18,827 bases of DNA from contig CAZTDF010000075.1 in assembly GCA_964612465.1 (NCBI GenBank), positions 1-18,827 of the forward strand, given 5' to 3'. Shown here one piece after another: positions 1 through 7,937 of the stretch (positions are counted from its first letter, which is position 1; every line of letters begins with the position of its first letter). A program made the position numbers and the translations under genes. The notes below the pieces were generated by a model. It did no database searches. It saw only the letters and a list, made by a program, of their open reading frames with translations, and had not been told where the DNA came from. This DNA comes from JAFGPJ01 sp964612465 (GTDB lineage: Bacteria; Planctomycetota; Phycisphaerae; Sedimentisphaerales; Anaerobacaceae).

Positions 1-1
1 A

Positions 2-469
2 AACAAAGAATCGTTCGGAACAGGCAAAAGCCTGAAGATCGACCTGATATGGTGTCAGGACCTTAAGGCCGCCAAACAGGCAAGAGCCGCATGTGACAGC
101 GGCAAGGATTTCGAAGCGGTCAGGCAACAATTCTCTCTCGAAAAAAAGGGTAAACCTTTCACTACACATCCCGGCAGCGAAGGATTGTTCTGGAAGGATT
201 TATGGGCCGGCGACCCGAATCAAATCATCGGGCCCGTGAAGGGTTTTTACCAACAGGGGATTAGTTGGCGCATCGTCAAGATACTGGAAAAGGCCCCAGG
301 CAAAGAGAGACCATATTCAACTAATATGGATGGGCAAATCAGAAGCAGAATAATGAGCGAACAGAATAAAGCTTTGATTGCCCGATACGGCAAAGAGCTG
401 CTGAGCAAATATCCGCACCAGATTTATGCCGACAAAATTAAAGATATCGATCCGCTGAACATCCCGTGA
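2..469 (+). CDS. Parvulin-type peptidyl-prolyl isomerase, C-terminal part
   Basis: The frame is open from base 2, so the N-terminus lies outside the window; 155 codons are visible. The pattern fits a PPIC/parvulin (SurA/PrsA-like) rotamase domain: a first strand (LKIDLIWCQD), a helix with AKQARAACDSGKDFEAVRQQ (the family's 'A..l..G.dF..la' block), a GSEGLFW turn resembling the usual GG-L-G-W segment, and GPVKGFYQQGISWRIVKILE, which resembles the usual 'pv....G.hiikv.e' block. A helical tail ends ...DPLNIP. Known family members catalyse proline cis/trans isomerisation and act as periplasmic chaperones for outer-membrane proteins, which would suit the nearby porin and Lpt genes. Parvulin domains are weakly conserved, so this is a pattern judgement. 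It converges with the next gene, with 72 bp between the stops and no clear terminator. Confidence 0.6.
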   Translation, partial: NKESFGTGKSLKIDLIWCQDLKAAKQARAACDSGKDFEAVRQQFSLEKKGKPFTTHPGSEGLFWKDLWAGDPNQIIGPVKGFYQQGISWRIVKILEKAPGKERPYSTNMDGQIRSRIMSEQNKALIARYGKELLSKYPHQIYADKIKDIDPLNIP

Positions 470-541
470 CATGATTGCAGTATCAGCGCAGAGCCGGATT
501 CTCAGTTGTTAGTTCGACCGGGCGAGTCGATAGCCAACATC

Positions 542-1675
542 CTATTGTTCCTGTGCGTCGTCCCACCCGGCCGGCTCGACCATGGTACCATCGGGATTGA
601 CGACAATCTCCGTGGTCTTATCGCCCCTGATCATCTCAACGGCATAATTGATTACAGTTTCGGGCAGTTTGACAACCCTGCCGTTTTTGGTCTCATAGCT
701 GATCTCGATATACTCGATCCGCCCGATCGCCGCACCTTCGGCGGCCCGCCGGACAGTCTTCATCGCAGCGGTTGGCAAGTTCTCGACGCCGATCACGACC
801 GTGAATTCAAGCATCGTCCCATCGGCGGTAATGTCCGTTTCCTTCTCGGTTGCCACGTCCATAAACTCGATGTCGTAGACGATGACACCGTCTTCTTCCT
901 CAACGTCCAGCTTGAGAATCTGGGCCTTGGGGAACGCCGTTCTGAAGGTTCTCGCCACCGCATCTGGCAACTCGGTGTCGAGGGCCGGCGTGTGGATCTT
1001 GGTCAGTTCGAAATCGCCGTCCTTCAACAGGCCGACACCGGGGGCGTACAGCTTGTCCTCGGCGCCGCTCTCCAGGCCGCTCGACTCCCTGGTCTTCAGG
1101 CAGTTCGTGAACGTCCCGGCGGGTATCTTGAACGTTTCGCCGACGCTGACGACTTCCGCGCGATCCAGGGCCACCTTCGGCGCCACTTCCTGGTAATACC
1201 GGCTGCCGACCGTGGGTTTTCCGGGCATCATCAGGCCGAACTTCGCATCTTTAAGACCGGAAAGCCAGCATCCCTCGTGGCCGGTAACTTTGCCTTCGGC
1301 GTCGTATATGTCAACGTCCTCGCCGAAATAATATATGTCACCGGTGGCCTTATCGACGGCGAAATAGTTGCGGGAGACCTCATCAAGTCTGCCGCCTTTG
1401 GTCTCGCGTTCTTCGACGATGCGAGTTCTTACGCCGTCGACCATTTTCGTCTCGTCCAGGACTGTGATCGTCAGAGTGTCCTTGCCATCTGAGAGGGTGA
1501 GTTTGTAGCCCGGCTTGAGGATCATGTAGGTGTTCGAGCCTTTGTCCGCCAGGGTGGTTTTCTCGACGTTGAAGTTGTCCTGAAATTTCGCCTCGGCAGC
1601 GCACGACAAGGTAGCTGCTCCAACACCAAAAAGGCCCAACATCAATAAAGCTGTTGTTATCCGCCGATTTAACAT
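542..1675 (-). CDS. Secreted protein with PepSY-like (beta-lactamase-inhibitor-like) domains
   Basis: This is a 377-residue protein with a signal peptide (positively charged MLNRR, then a hydrophobic stretch to about residue 23). Processing probably occurs near ...SCAAEA; a cysteine is present but the preceding TLS does not fit a lipobox. Residues ~30-235 form an unrecognised beta-rich domain. The last ~140 residues look like two PepSY-like units: LPDAVARTFRTAFPKAQI...YDIEFMD...ITADGTMLEF, then LPTAAMKTVRRAA...YAVEMIRG...VVNPDGTMVEP. PepSY-like domains are periplasmic and often inhibitory or binding modules; no enzyme role can be read here. The start is set by AAGGAG six bases upstream (1682-1687 on the opposite strand). 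A long GC-rich frame on the other strand (506-1492) is its shadow. A possible two-unit Pho box lies upstream. Confidence 0.75.
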   Translation of the reverse strand: MLNRRITTALLMLGLFGVGAATLSCAAEAKFQDNFNVEKTTLADKGSNTYMILKPGYKLTLSDGKDTLTITVLDETKMVDGVRTRIVEERETKGGRLDEVSRNYFAVDKATGDIYYFGEDVDIYDAEGKVTGHEGCWLSGLKDAKFGLMMPGKPTVGSRYYQEVAPKVALDRAEVVSVGETFKIPAGTFTNCLKTRESSGLESGAEDKLYAPGVGLLKDGDFELTKIHTPALDTELPDAVARTFRTAFPKAQILKLDVEEEDGVIVYDIEFMDVATEKETDITADGTMLEFTVVIGVENLPTAAMKTVRRAAEGAAIGRIEYIEISYETKNGRVVKLPETVINYAVEMIRGDKTTEIVVNPDGTMVEPAGWDDAQEQ

Positions 1676-1711
1676 AATCTGCTCCTTTCTTATGAATCGC
1701 TTTGCTGCATA

Positions 1712-1728
1712 AGTCGAGACGCTCGACT
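1712..1728 (-). other. Short perfect stem-loop in the leader of the PepSY-like gene
   Basis: AGTCGAG and CTCGACT are perfect 7-bp inverted arms around a 3-base loop, 37 bases upstream of the start codon at 1675. There is no T-run, so it is not an intrinsic terminator. It could be an operator or an mRNA leader hairpin. The structure is visible; its role is unknown. Confidence 0.4.
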
Positions 1729-1806
1729 CGCCATTTTACCGACGATTGCGACCTTGTTTCACACCGGTCAATACTATCGCGGGTTTCACGGGCCGCACAC
1801 TCTATC

Positions 1807-1841
1807 ATAATACGAAGCAACAAATGAGAAAATAATGAGAA
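1807..1841 (-). promoter_or_regulatory. Possible two-unit Pho box and -10 upstream of the PepSY-like gene
   Basis: On the minus strand two identical 7-mers TTCTCAT (opposite-strand positions 1835-1841 and 1824-1830) are exactly 11 bp apart, and a TATTAT hexamer (1807-1812) lies 11 bp downstream. The spacing and the TCAT core resemble the two strong Pho boxes further on (consensus NYTTCAY), with one mismatch per unit. Only two units are present and the distance to the -10 is one base longer. This is inference: it may be a real PhoB site or an AT-rich coincidence. Confidence 0.33.
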
Positions 1842-2051
1842 TACCAGGAAATTGTTAGATTTGTAGTATGAGTCCATAAAGCAACGGTGGGGAATTTTGT
1901 TGCAAAATGCTGTCTACTGTTGATAATTGAAGCTTCAAAATAGACGGTTGGAAATTGACGGCATGGTTTTTACGCCGAATGGGCAGGCAATTTGGGGATG
2001 TCCTCAGCAATTTGACAACCAGTACCGGATGAGCCTGAAAAAGGACAAATA

Positions 2052-2753
2052 GTGGTTAACAAAACAAAACGGAACAGCGGACAACTGTCAAGAATATCCT
2101 GCTCTCTCGCAGGAAGTGCATTCAACCTCGCACTAAGCAAGTTCCCCAATACTGTACGGATCGAAACGACTAACGCCTGTAACGCAAAATGTGTAATTTG
2201 CCCGCATCGCCAAATGCAACGGCCGGTCTGCCACATGGATGATGCCCTTTACGAAAAAATAATAGATGAATGCTCCAAATATAATTGCGGCAATGTTCAT
2301 TTACACAATTTCGGCGAGCCGTTACTTGATAAGAATTTAGCTAAACGTGTGCGATATGCCAAGCAAAAAGGCATTAAAAGAGTGGCTATATTTTCAAACG
2401 GTTCACTCCTGACGGCCGACAAGGCTAATGAGCTTATGGATGCTGGACTTGATCAAATTAAAGTGAGTTTCGACGGAGCCACACAGGAAGAGTTCGAACG
2501 NNNNNNNNNNNNNNNNNNNNNNNNNNNNNNNNNNNNNNNNNNNNNNNNNNNNNNNNNNNNNNNNNNNNNNNNNNNNNNNNNNNNNNNNNNNNNNNNNNNN
2601 TACGAAGGCCAGGTTATCCTGGGAGATGTAAATAAAACACCGATATTTGAAATCTGGAAAAACGAATCCTATAGAAAAATAAGGTTGCTCCATAAAACGG
2701 CTCAACAGGATCAAATAGTGATTTGCAAAAGCTGTACAAAATCTTTTTGGTAA
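2052..2753 (+). CDS. Radical SAM protein with SPASM-like C-terminus, interrupted by an assembly gap
   Basis: The start is GTG, supported by AAGGA seven bases upstream. The radical SAM cluster motif is CNAKCVIC (C-x3-C-x2-C) near residues 43-50, preceded by the strand TVRIETTNAC. It is followed by the GEP motif (HNFGEPLLD) and SFDGATQEEFE, typical of the TIM-barrel fold that binds a 4Fe-4S cluster and cleaves S-adenosylmethionine. After the 100-N gap, GDVNKTPIFEIWKNESYRKIR and CKSC match a SPASM/twitch C-terminus that binds auxiliary Fe-S clusters. The reaction and substrate cannot be read. With 33 X residues the protein is only 233 aa. SPASM proteins of this layout are usually 300 aa or more, so the gap probably hides more than 100 bases and the preserved frame is accidental. 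Confidence 0.8.
   Translation: MVNKTKRNSGQLSRISCSLAGSAFNLALSKFPNTVRIETTNACNAKCVICPHRQMQRPVCHMDDALYEKIIDECSKYNCGNVHLHNFGEPLLDKNLAKRVRYAKQKGIKRVAIFSNGSLLTADKANELMDAGLDQIKVSFDGATQEEFEXXXXXXXXXXXXXXXXXXXXXXXXXXXXXXXXXXYEGQVILGDVNKTPIFEIWKNESYRKIRLLHKTAQQDQIVICKSCTKSFW
2501..2600. other. Assembly gap (100 N) in the radical SAM gene
   Basis: There are exactly 100 Ns, the conventional placeholder for a gap of unknown size. The core TIM-barrel half and the first SPASM cysteines of the radical SAM protein are missing here. Confidence 0.99.
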
Positions 2754-2904
2754 GGCTAAATTGATATAGGCATTGGCGTTGCTTTCATCAATCTCTCTCG
2801 ATGGCTCTTACCGATGAGCATAATTATTGGCACGAGAAAAGTTATTATGACAAATTGTGACAATTATTTTTAGAAACGGCAGTAGCTAAGGATTAAATAA
2901 TAAA

Positions 2905-4542
2905 ATGCTTTTTACATTGCATAGATATATATTTCGGGAGCTTTTCCGGGTTTTTTTATTGGCGGTGGTTGCGCTGACGCTAATGCTTAGCCTGGGTAGT
3001 ATTCTACAGCCGGTCCAGGAATACGGCGTCGGTCCTCGCCAGGTGCTCCATCTTATGGGTTATTTTTTGCCTATAACCCTGACGTTCGTACTGCCAATGG
3101 GCGCGTTGTTCGCGTGCTCTCTGGTTTACGGACGGTTTGCGGGCGATAGTGAGCTTGACGCCTGCAGGGCGAGCGGAATAAGTTTGATAAGGCTGGTTTA
3201 TCCCGGGCTGGTTCTGGCGATTATAGTGGCGGTTGCAAACCTGCTTTTAAGCTTCTACGTAATGCCTGTTTTTGTGCAACGCGCGGAAAAATCTCTTAAG
3301 ACCGACGCCAAGAAAATACTTTTCCGTAATATCCAGCGAAGAAGATATTACGAGCTGCCGCCGGACTACCGCTACCTGATTTATGCCGACCATACCGACT
3401 TCGAAAAAGATGTTCTCTCGGGCGTGATTGTATTCGAAATGAAAAACAACGAAATAAAAAACATTTTTACCGCCGAAGCTGCCAAAGTAAGCTTCAATCC
3501 GCATGAAAGATTCAACGAAGTACGGATATTAGCATACAAGTCAGGTCAAATGGGCGCAGAGTCGGAAGCAGGGGCGGAATGGGGATCATTGACGGCGGAA
3601 CTCGGCTCAATGTTAAGCGATGAGATAAAATTCAAAAAGATCGATGAAATGAGAAAAATCGAAGCCGACCTGATGAACTTTTACCCGATCGCGAAACTGG
3701 CACGCGAGACTTACGCTCAAGTCATCATAGAGTTATTAGCGCAAGATATTAACACCGGAATAACCAAACGCAAAAAAATACCTCCGGAAAGTGCAGATGA
3801 TGCCGGTGGATTCTATGAGCTGCTTGGAATGCCGAACTCAGTTAAATTTATCGCCGGTCAATGCAGTGCACAAGATGAAGAAGTAGAACTCTCAGGCAAA
3901 GACGAAATAGTCGTCAGAGAATATAATACTGACAGCAAAGAAATCTTGCGTACTTTAATATGCGAGAAAGCCCTGTTGCATATCGAGGGCGATAAACTGG
4001 CGCCGACTTTGACGATGGATATTGACAATGTAAGGGAGGAAGGATCAGATGAATTGATGATGCGGTTTATTATTCGCGGTTTGTTACCGCCCCGGGCCGC
4101 AGAGGTCGCTGCAAATGAATTTAAAACCGAAAGTGGTTCATTGAGAGTAGAAAAATTGACTTCCGATTTGTCACAACTATTAGGACTGCGAACGAGCAAG
4201 AGTCTGAGCCATTTACAAGATAAACTTAGGGCAGAAATACGCTATGCATTGGTGCGAATAAAAGCTGAGATACATACCCGGATGGCATTCGGAGCAGGCT
4301 GTATACCCATGATATTGATTGGTATCGGCCTGGGCATAATAAAAAAAGGCGGACATCTGCTCAGTGCTTTCGGCGCAAGTTGTATCCCTGCCGCGGTTCT
4401 GATAGTCTGTATCATAAGCGGCGAAAACCTTATCAAAAGCCACGGCTCAGAAAGCACTACAGGCATAGCTGTAATATGGGCGGGATTGGTATTTCTATTA
4501 CTCCTGGTTCTTGTGATATACCGCCACTTGTTGAAAAATTAA
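2905..4542 (+). CDS. lptF: LptF/LptG-family permease, long form (LptF-like)
   Basis: 545 residues. The family (YjgP/YjgQ) forms the membrane part of the LptB2FG ABC transporter, which extracts lipopolysaccharide from the inner membrane and passes it to LptC/LptA. Three N-terminal membrane segments (~14-34, ~48-75, ~97-122) contain the family block GDSELDACRASGISLIRL. A large periplasmic region (~125-445) follows, then three more segments near the end (~450-475, ~480-500, ~515-540). It is clearly longer than the ~360 residues usual in proteobacteria; the extra length is in the periplasmic domain (about residues 215-420) and is hydrophilic. A weak Shine-Dalgarno (AAGGA) lies 12 bases upstream. 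It is followed 58-73 bp later by a second family member on the same strand, as is usual for the pair. Assignment to F rather than G rests on order and is less certain than the family. Confidence 0.85.
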   Translation: MLFTLHRYIFRELFRVFLLAVVALTLMLSLGSILQPVQEYGVGPRQVLHLMGYFLPITLTFVLPMGALFACSLVYGRFAGDSELDACRASGISLIRLVYPGLVLAIIVAVANLLLSFYVMPVFVQRAEKSLKTDAKKILFRNIQRRRYYELPPDYRYLIYADHTDFEKDVLSGVIVFEMKNNEIKNIFTAEAAKVSFNPHERFNEVRILAYKSGQMGAESEAGAEWGSLTAELGSMLSDEIKFKKIDEMRKIEADLMNFYPIAKLARETYAQVIIELLAQDINTGITKRKKIPPESADDAGGFYELLGMPNSVKFIAGQCSAQDEEVELSGKDEIVVREYNTDSKEILRTLICEKALLHIEGDKLAPTLTMDIDNVREEGSDELMMRFIIRGLLPPRAAEVAANEFKTESGSLRVEKLTSDLSQLLGLRTSKSLSHLQDKLRAEIRYALVRIKAEIHTRMAFGAGCIPMILIGIGLGIIKKGGHLLSAFGASCIPAAVLIVCIISGENLIKSHGSESTTGIAVIWAGLVFLLLLVLVIYRHLLKN

Positions 4543-4556
4543 GTTAATGACAATGC

Positions 4557-4571
4557 CCCGGTAAAACCGGG
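4557..4571 (+). other. Small stem-loop between lptF and lptG
   Basis: CCCGG-TAAAA-CCGGG forms a 5-bp GC stem 14 bases after the lptF stop. No T-run follows, so it is unlikely to terminate transcription. It may modulate translation or mRNA stability between the two genes. Confidence 0.3.
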
Positions 4572-4615
4572 ATTGAATATGAACATCTAAGCCCCGCAAC
4601 ATGTGGGACCAAATT

Positions 4616-5637
4616 ATGAAAATATTGGACAGATACGTTGCGAAGAACTTTTTAATAGGCTACTGCATAGCTTTTTGCGTGCTGGTGGGGCTGAGAATAA
4701 TCATTGATCTATTCGTGAATTTAGACGAGTTCACACAGCATACCGACCTTGGCACCGCGGTTGTTATCAAAAACATATTTACATTTTACCTTCTTAACAA
4801 CGCCCTTTACTTTCGGGATTTTGCCGGAATGATAACCGTAGTAGCGGCGGCCTTTTCGTTCGGCAAAATGGTCCGTCATAATGAGTTGGTGGCTGTGATG
4901 GCTTCGGGCGTCAGCTTGAAGCGTATAATTTTCCCGATAGTGCTTCTCGCGCTGCTGTTGACCGGTGTGTTGGTGATCGACCAGGAATTTATAATACCCC
5001 CGCTCGCGGACAAGCTCGTGCGCAGCCACAATGATATTCCCGGCCAGGAATCGTATAGAGTAAGATTCATTAGTGACGGCAAAGGTTCACTCATCTGCTC
5101 TCTAAAATTCGACGTAGAAACATCAACTCTATATAATCCCACCATCCTGCTGCGCCGCCAGACATCAAGGTCCCGTATCTGGGAAGTAACCGGGCGTTTA
5201 GATGCTGATAAAGCGGTTTATAATGATAAAACAGGTCGATGGGACTTGTATAGCCAGTCTCCGGGAACCGGCGAGTGGGTCTCTGGCGGCCTGCTGACTG
5301 AAAGAGGCTCCGGAAAAGGTCCCCAGCCGATAGCTTTTTATGACAGTGACATCACGGCAAAAGACATCCCGGTTAGGTGCGAATCCGAGCACAAAACTCT
5401 GTTATCGTTGCGACAATTAACGGCTCTCGAAGCACAAAAAATACAAATTAGAGACATGGCTCAGCTTTCCAGCCAGAAACATTTCCGCATTACCGATCCG
5501 CTCATAAATTTTGTGATGCTCATGATAAGCCTGCCTTTATTGGTTTGTCGCGATCCTAAATCGGTGAAGTCCGCCGTAATGATCAGCTTTGCCCTGACCG
5601 GAGCGTGTTTTATCACAAGTTTTGCCTGTAAAATACT
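4616..5637 (+). CDS. lptG: LptF/LptG-family permease (LptG-like), 3' end lost in gap
   Basis: 340 residues are visible before the 100-N gap. The partner permease of the LPS-export transporter begins MKILDRYVAKNFLIGY, a typical LptG start; an alternative in-frame ATG at 4601 would add five residues (MWDQI) but has no better ribosome site. Membrane segments are seen at about 12-32, 55-85 and 97-120, with the family block NELVAVMASGVSLKRIIFP between the second and third. A periplasmic domain spans ~125-275, and two of the three terminal segments are present (ITDPLINFVMLMISLPLLV, and SAVMISFALTGACFITSF). The last helix and stop lie in the gap. The frame that continues after the gap belongs to the opposite-strand phoU, so residues read there are not LptG. 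Confidence 0.85.
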
Positions 5638-5737
5638 NNNNNNNNNNNNNNNNNNNNNNNNNNNNNNNNNNNNNNNNNNNNNNNNNNNNNNNNNNNNNNN
5701 NNNNNNNNNNNNNNNNNNNNNNNNNNNNNNNNNNNNN
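5638..5737. other. Assembly gap (100 N) between converging lptG and phoU
   Basis: There are exactly 100 Ns. The last membrane helix of LptG (+) and the C-terminal ~30-50 residues of PhoU (-) both fall here, so the real distance is probably well over 100 bases. Confidence 0.99.
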
Positions 5738-6294
5738 GCCGAGCGCAGGTGCATTAGACATTCGGTTTGCTCCGGGTGCGTATGAACTGCTTCCTGCGCC
5801 ATTAACTGCATCTGGCGGTCCATGGCATCTATTTCGTCGTCGGCAGCACAAACCTCATACGCCAGTTTTGAGTCCATCTTCACGAGAGCATCAAGACTTT
5901 TTCGAAGCATCAATTCCGTTTTTTCTGTCATTGCGTCAAAGTCAAAAGGAACATCTGTTTTCGGCTGACCGGCAAGGAATGTGCTGTGTTCGGCAAGATT
6001 GACGGCCAAGTCACCAATCCGCTCCAGGTCATTATTAATCTTCAGAGCGGTGATTATGAATCGCAAATCAATAGCAACCGGCTGATACAGTGCCAGGATT
6101 TTCAGACACTCCTCTTCCATATCAACTTCCATGTGGTCGATTTTAAGGTCCATTTCGATCACCGTCTTAGCGAGATTCGCGTCCCGCTTCCTGATCGATT
6201 CGACCGCCCGGCGGAGATTCTCCTCAACAACCTCACACAGGGATATCAGCATCTGTTTCAGCCTGTCGATTTCTCTTTTCATATGTACTGTCAT
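5738..6294 (-). CDS. phoU: Phosphate signalling protein PhoU, C-terminus lost in gap
   Basis: About 185 residues remain of a usual ~215-240. PhoU is a cytoplasmic two-domain helical bundle that binds metal clusters and links PstSCAB activity to PhoR, keeping the Pho response off when phosphate is plentiful. The first repeat carries the diagnostic ILALYQPVAIDLRFIITALK and NNDLERIGDLAVNLAEHS; the second repeat starts MLRKSLDALVKMDSKLAYEV and is cut at the gap before its own ERIGD-like block. The start at 6294 is supported by GGAG nine bases upstream, immediately after the pstB stop (15-bp spacing). It is the last gene of the pst operon. A second, distinct PhoU-like gene is at 11478-12152. Confidence 0.92.
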
Positions 6295-6309
6295 AGGTTA
6301 CGTCTCCGT

Positions 6310-7092
6310 CTATCCAAATCGTCCCGTAATGTAGTCTTCGGTTTTTTTCTCTTTTGGTTTGGTGAAGAGTTGCTTGGTCGGTCCAACTTCTATGAGATAC
6401 CCTTCATATAAGAAAGCTGTCAAATCAGAAACACGAGCGGCCTGCTGCATATTATGTGTCACGATCACAATGGTGTAGTCACGGCGAAGCTCGTCGATGA
6501 GGTCCTCTATCTTCGCCGTGGACTGTGGATCAAGTGCCGAAGCTGGCTCATCCATCAGCAGAATCTCCGGCTCGACGGCTAAAGCTCTGGCGATACACAA
6601 TCTTTGCTGCTGGCCGCCGGACAGGTCCATGGCATTCTTGTCGAGCCGGTCTTTGACTTCATCCCAGAGCGCCGAGCGCACAAGACTCTTTTCCACAATA
6701 CCGGTGAGTTCTTTACGATTTTTGACGCTGTGAATTCGTGGCCCATACGCTACGTTGTCAAAAATAGATTTTGGGAATGGATTAGATTTTTGAAATACCA
6801 TGCCGACTTTTTTTCGCAGGGCTACGATGTCGATTGCAGAGTCATAAATATCAAGTTCGTCAATCCAGATTTTGCCCTCGGCCCGGGTACCCTCGATGAT
6901 ATCGTTCATCCGGTTCAGCGTCCGAAGAAAGGTTGATTTACCACAGCCTGATGGCCCGATCAGAGCAGTAACCTGACGGGCGGGGATGTCCATTGTAATG
7001 TCGTACAGTGTCTGGACGCTGCTGTAATAGAAATTCAAATCCTTGACTCGTATCTTGAATCCGGAATTATTGTTGGAATTATTCTCTACCAT
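6310..7092 (-). CDS. pstB: Phosphate ABC transporter ATP-binding protein PstB
   Basis: 260 residues, full length for PstB (~250-260). It is the cytoplasmic ATPase that powers phosphate uptake through PstC/PstA. Walker A is GPSGCGKST (~residue 43), followed by FLRTLNRMNDIIEGTRAEGK, typical of PstB. The Q-loop is VGMVFQKSNPFPKSI, the ABC signature LSGGQQQRLCIARALA, Walker B EILLMDEPASALDP, and the H-loop VIVTHNMQQAARVSD. Its ATG overlaps the end of pstA (7 bp shared), with AGGAAG eight bases upstream inside pstA, so the two are probably translationally coupled. No catalytic residue appears to be missing. Confidence 0.97.
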   Translation of the reverse strand: MVENNSNNNSGFKIRVKDLNFYYSSVQTLYDITMDIPARQVTALIGPSGCGKSTFLRTLNRMNDIIEGTRAEGKIWIDELDIYDSAIDIVALRKKVGMVFQKSNPFPKSIFDNVAYGPRIHSVKNRKELTGIVEKSLVRSALWDEVKDRLDKNAMDLSGGQQQRLCIARALAVEPEILLMDEPASALDPQSTAKIEDLIDELRRDYTIVIVTHNMQQAARVSDLTAFLYEGYLIEVGPTKQLFTKPKEKKTEDYITGRFG

Positions 7093-7937
7093 CTGTATTT
7101 CTTCCTGATATGAATTCTAAACAGGATTGCCACCAGGTTGACTCCAAGCACCAGCGCAAGCAGGACAAGGGCCGTCGCGTATTGCAGGGGCCTGACCTTT
7201 TCAATGTCAGGATGCTGCGTCGCCAGCACATAGAGGTGATACGGCAGTGCCATGACCTGGTCGAATATGGATTTTGGCAATCTCGGCAAATAAAAGGCGG
7301 CAACGGTCAGCAGGATTGGTGCGGTCTCTCCCGCAGCCCGGCCGATACCCAGAATCGAGCCTGTAAGCATTCCCGATATCGAGTAGGGCAGCACGTTTTT
7401 GTATATTGTCTGCCATTTTGTCGCCCCAAGAGCAAGACTTCCTTCTCTGAAAGACTTCGGAACCGCTCTAAGAGCTTCTTCGCTGGAGACGATAATAATC
7501 GGCAGTATCATACATGCCAGTGTAAGACAGCCGGCTATAATCGACGCTCCGAATCGCAGGAATATCACAAACAGACCCAACCCGAAGAGCCCGAAGACTA
7601 TCGATGGTACACCCGCCAGCGTCACAATCGCAAGCCTGACGGTTCGTGTAAATCTTCCGGCTTTTGCATACTCGGACAAATAAATCGCTGTCGCCATCCC
7701 GAGTGGAAGTGCGATTATAACCGTCCCCAGCGCCAGTGACAGGGTACCCACGATTGCCGGTAATATTCCCCCTTCGGAGCCGCCGCGTTTTGGCATGGTT
7801 GTCAGGAATTCCCAGTTTATGACCGGCAGGCCGTTCCAAAGGATTTTAATAATGATCGAAGCGATGACAAAAACGATAAGGTACGTCATCACTCGTATAA
7901 GCCAGGCGATTATATATTGCGAAGCTACCCTGCGCAT
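7086..7937 (-). CDS. pstA: Phosphate ABC transporter permease PstA
   Basis: 283 residues. Membrane permease that pairs with PstC. The first membrane segment is ~14-34; further segments follow from ~65 on. The binding-protein-dependent transport EAA loop is SLALGATKWQTIYKNVLPYS, followed by the family-typical GIGRAAGETAPIL. Its start codon overlaps the pstC stop by one base (TAATG), a common coupling arrangement. Long open frames on both other strands here (for example 7110-7739 plus) are shadows of this gene. Confidence 0.96.
   Translation of the reverse strand: MRRVASQYIIAWLIRVMTYLIVFVIASIIIKILWNGLPVINWEFLTTMPKRGGSEGGILPAIVGTLSLALGTVIIALPLGMATAIYLSEYAKAGRFTRTVRLAIVTLAGVPSIVFGLFGLGLFVIFLRFGASIIAGCLTLACMILPIIIVSSEEALRAVPKSFREGSLALGATKWQTIYKNVLPYSISGMLTGSILGIGRAAGETAPILLTVAAFYLPRLPKSIFDQVMALPYHLYVLATQHPDIEKVRPLQYATALVLLALVLGVNLVAILFRIHIRKKYRW

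Larger units (their letters stand above)
1676..2051. other. Divergent intergenic region (376 bp)
   Basis: No gene is visible between the PepSY-like gene (-) and the radical SAM gene (+). It holds a Shine-Dalgarno site at 1682-1687, a stem-loop at 1712-1728, a possible Pho box and -10 hexamer on the minus strand (1807-1841), and a perfect 12-bp palindrome TTGAAGCTTCAA at 1927-1938. On the plus side the Shine-Dalgarno of the radical SAM gene (AAGGA, 2040-2044) is clear, but I could not identify a convincing plus-strand promoter. Confidence 0.6.

Noticed and set aside
470..541. Bidirectional terminator between the converging first two genes
   Set aside because: Only a weak TCGAC/GTCGA pairing with no T-run was found.
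506..1492. Long plus-strand open frame (328 codons) opposite the PepSY-like gene
   Set aside because: The translation has no recognisable family pattern. The minus-strand frame has a signal peptide, PepSY-like motifs and a good Shine-Dalgarno, so this is a shadow.
1927..1938. Palindrome TTGAAGCTTCAA as a defined operator
   Set aside because: A single 12-bp palindrome with no partner gene for a regulator nearby; kept only as a note in the intergenic entry.
2848..2863. TGACAA direct repeat upstream of lptF as a Pho box
   Set aside because: The period is 10 bp, not 11, and no well-placed -10 follows. It overlaps a short AATTG-TGA-CAATT inverted repeat that could be coincidence in AT-rich DNA.
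5738..5785. Apparent continuation of LptG after the gap
   Set aside because: This stretch is the antisense of phoU, whose motifs are clear; the plus-strand frame there shows no membrane helix.
7110..7739. 209-codon plus-strand frame opposite pstA
   Set aside because: It is a shadow of pstA, with highly charged random-like content and no motif.
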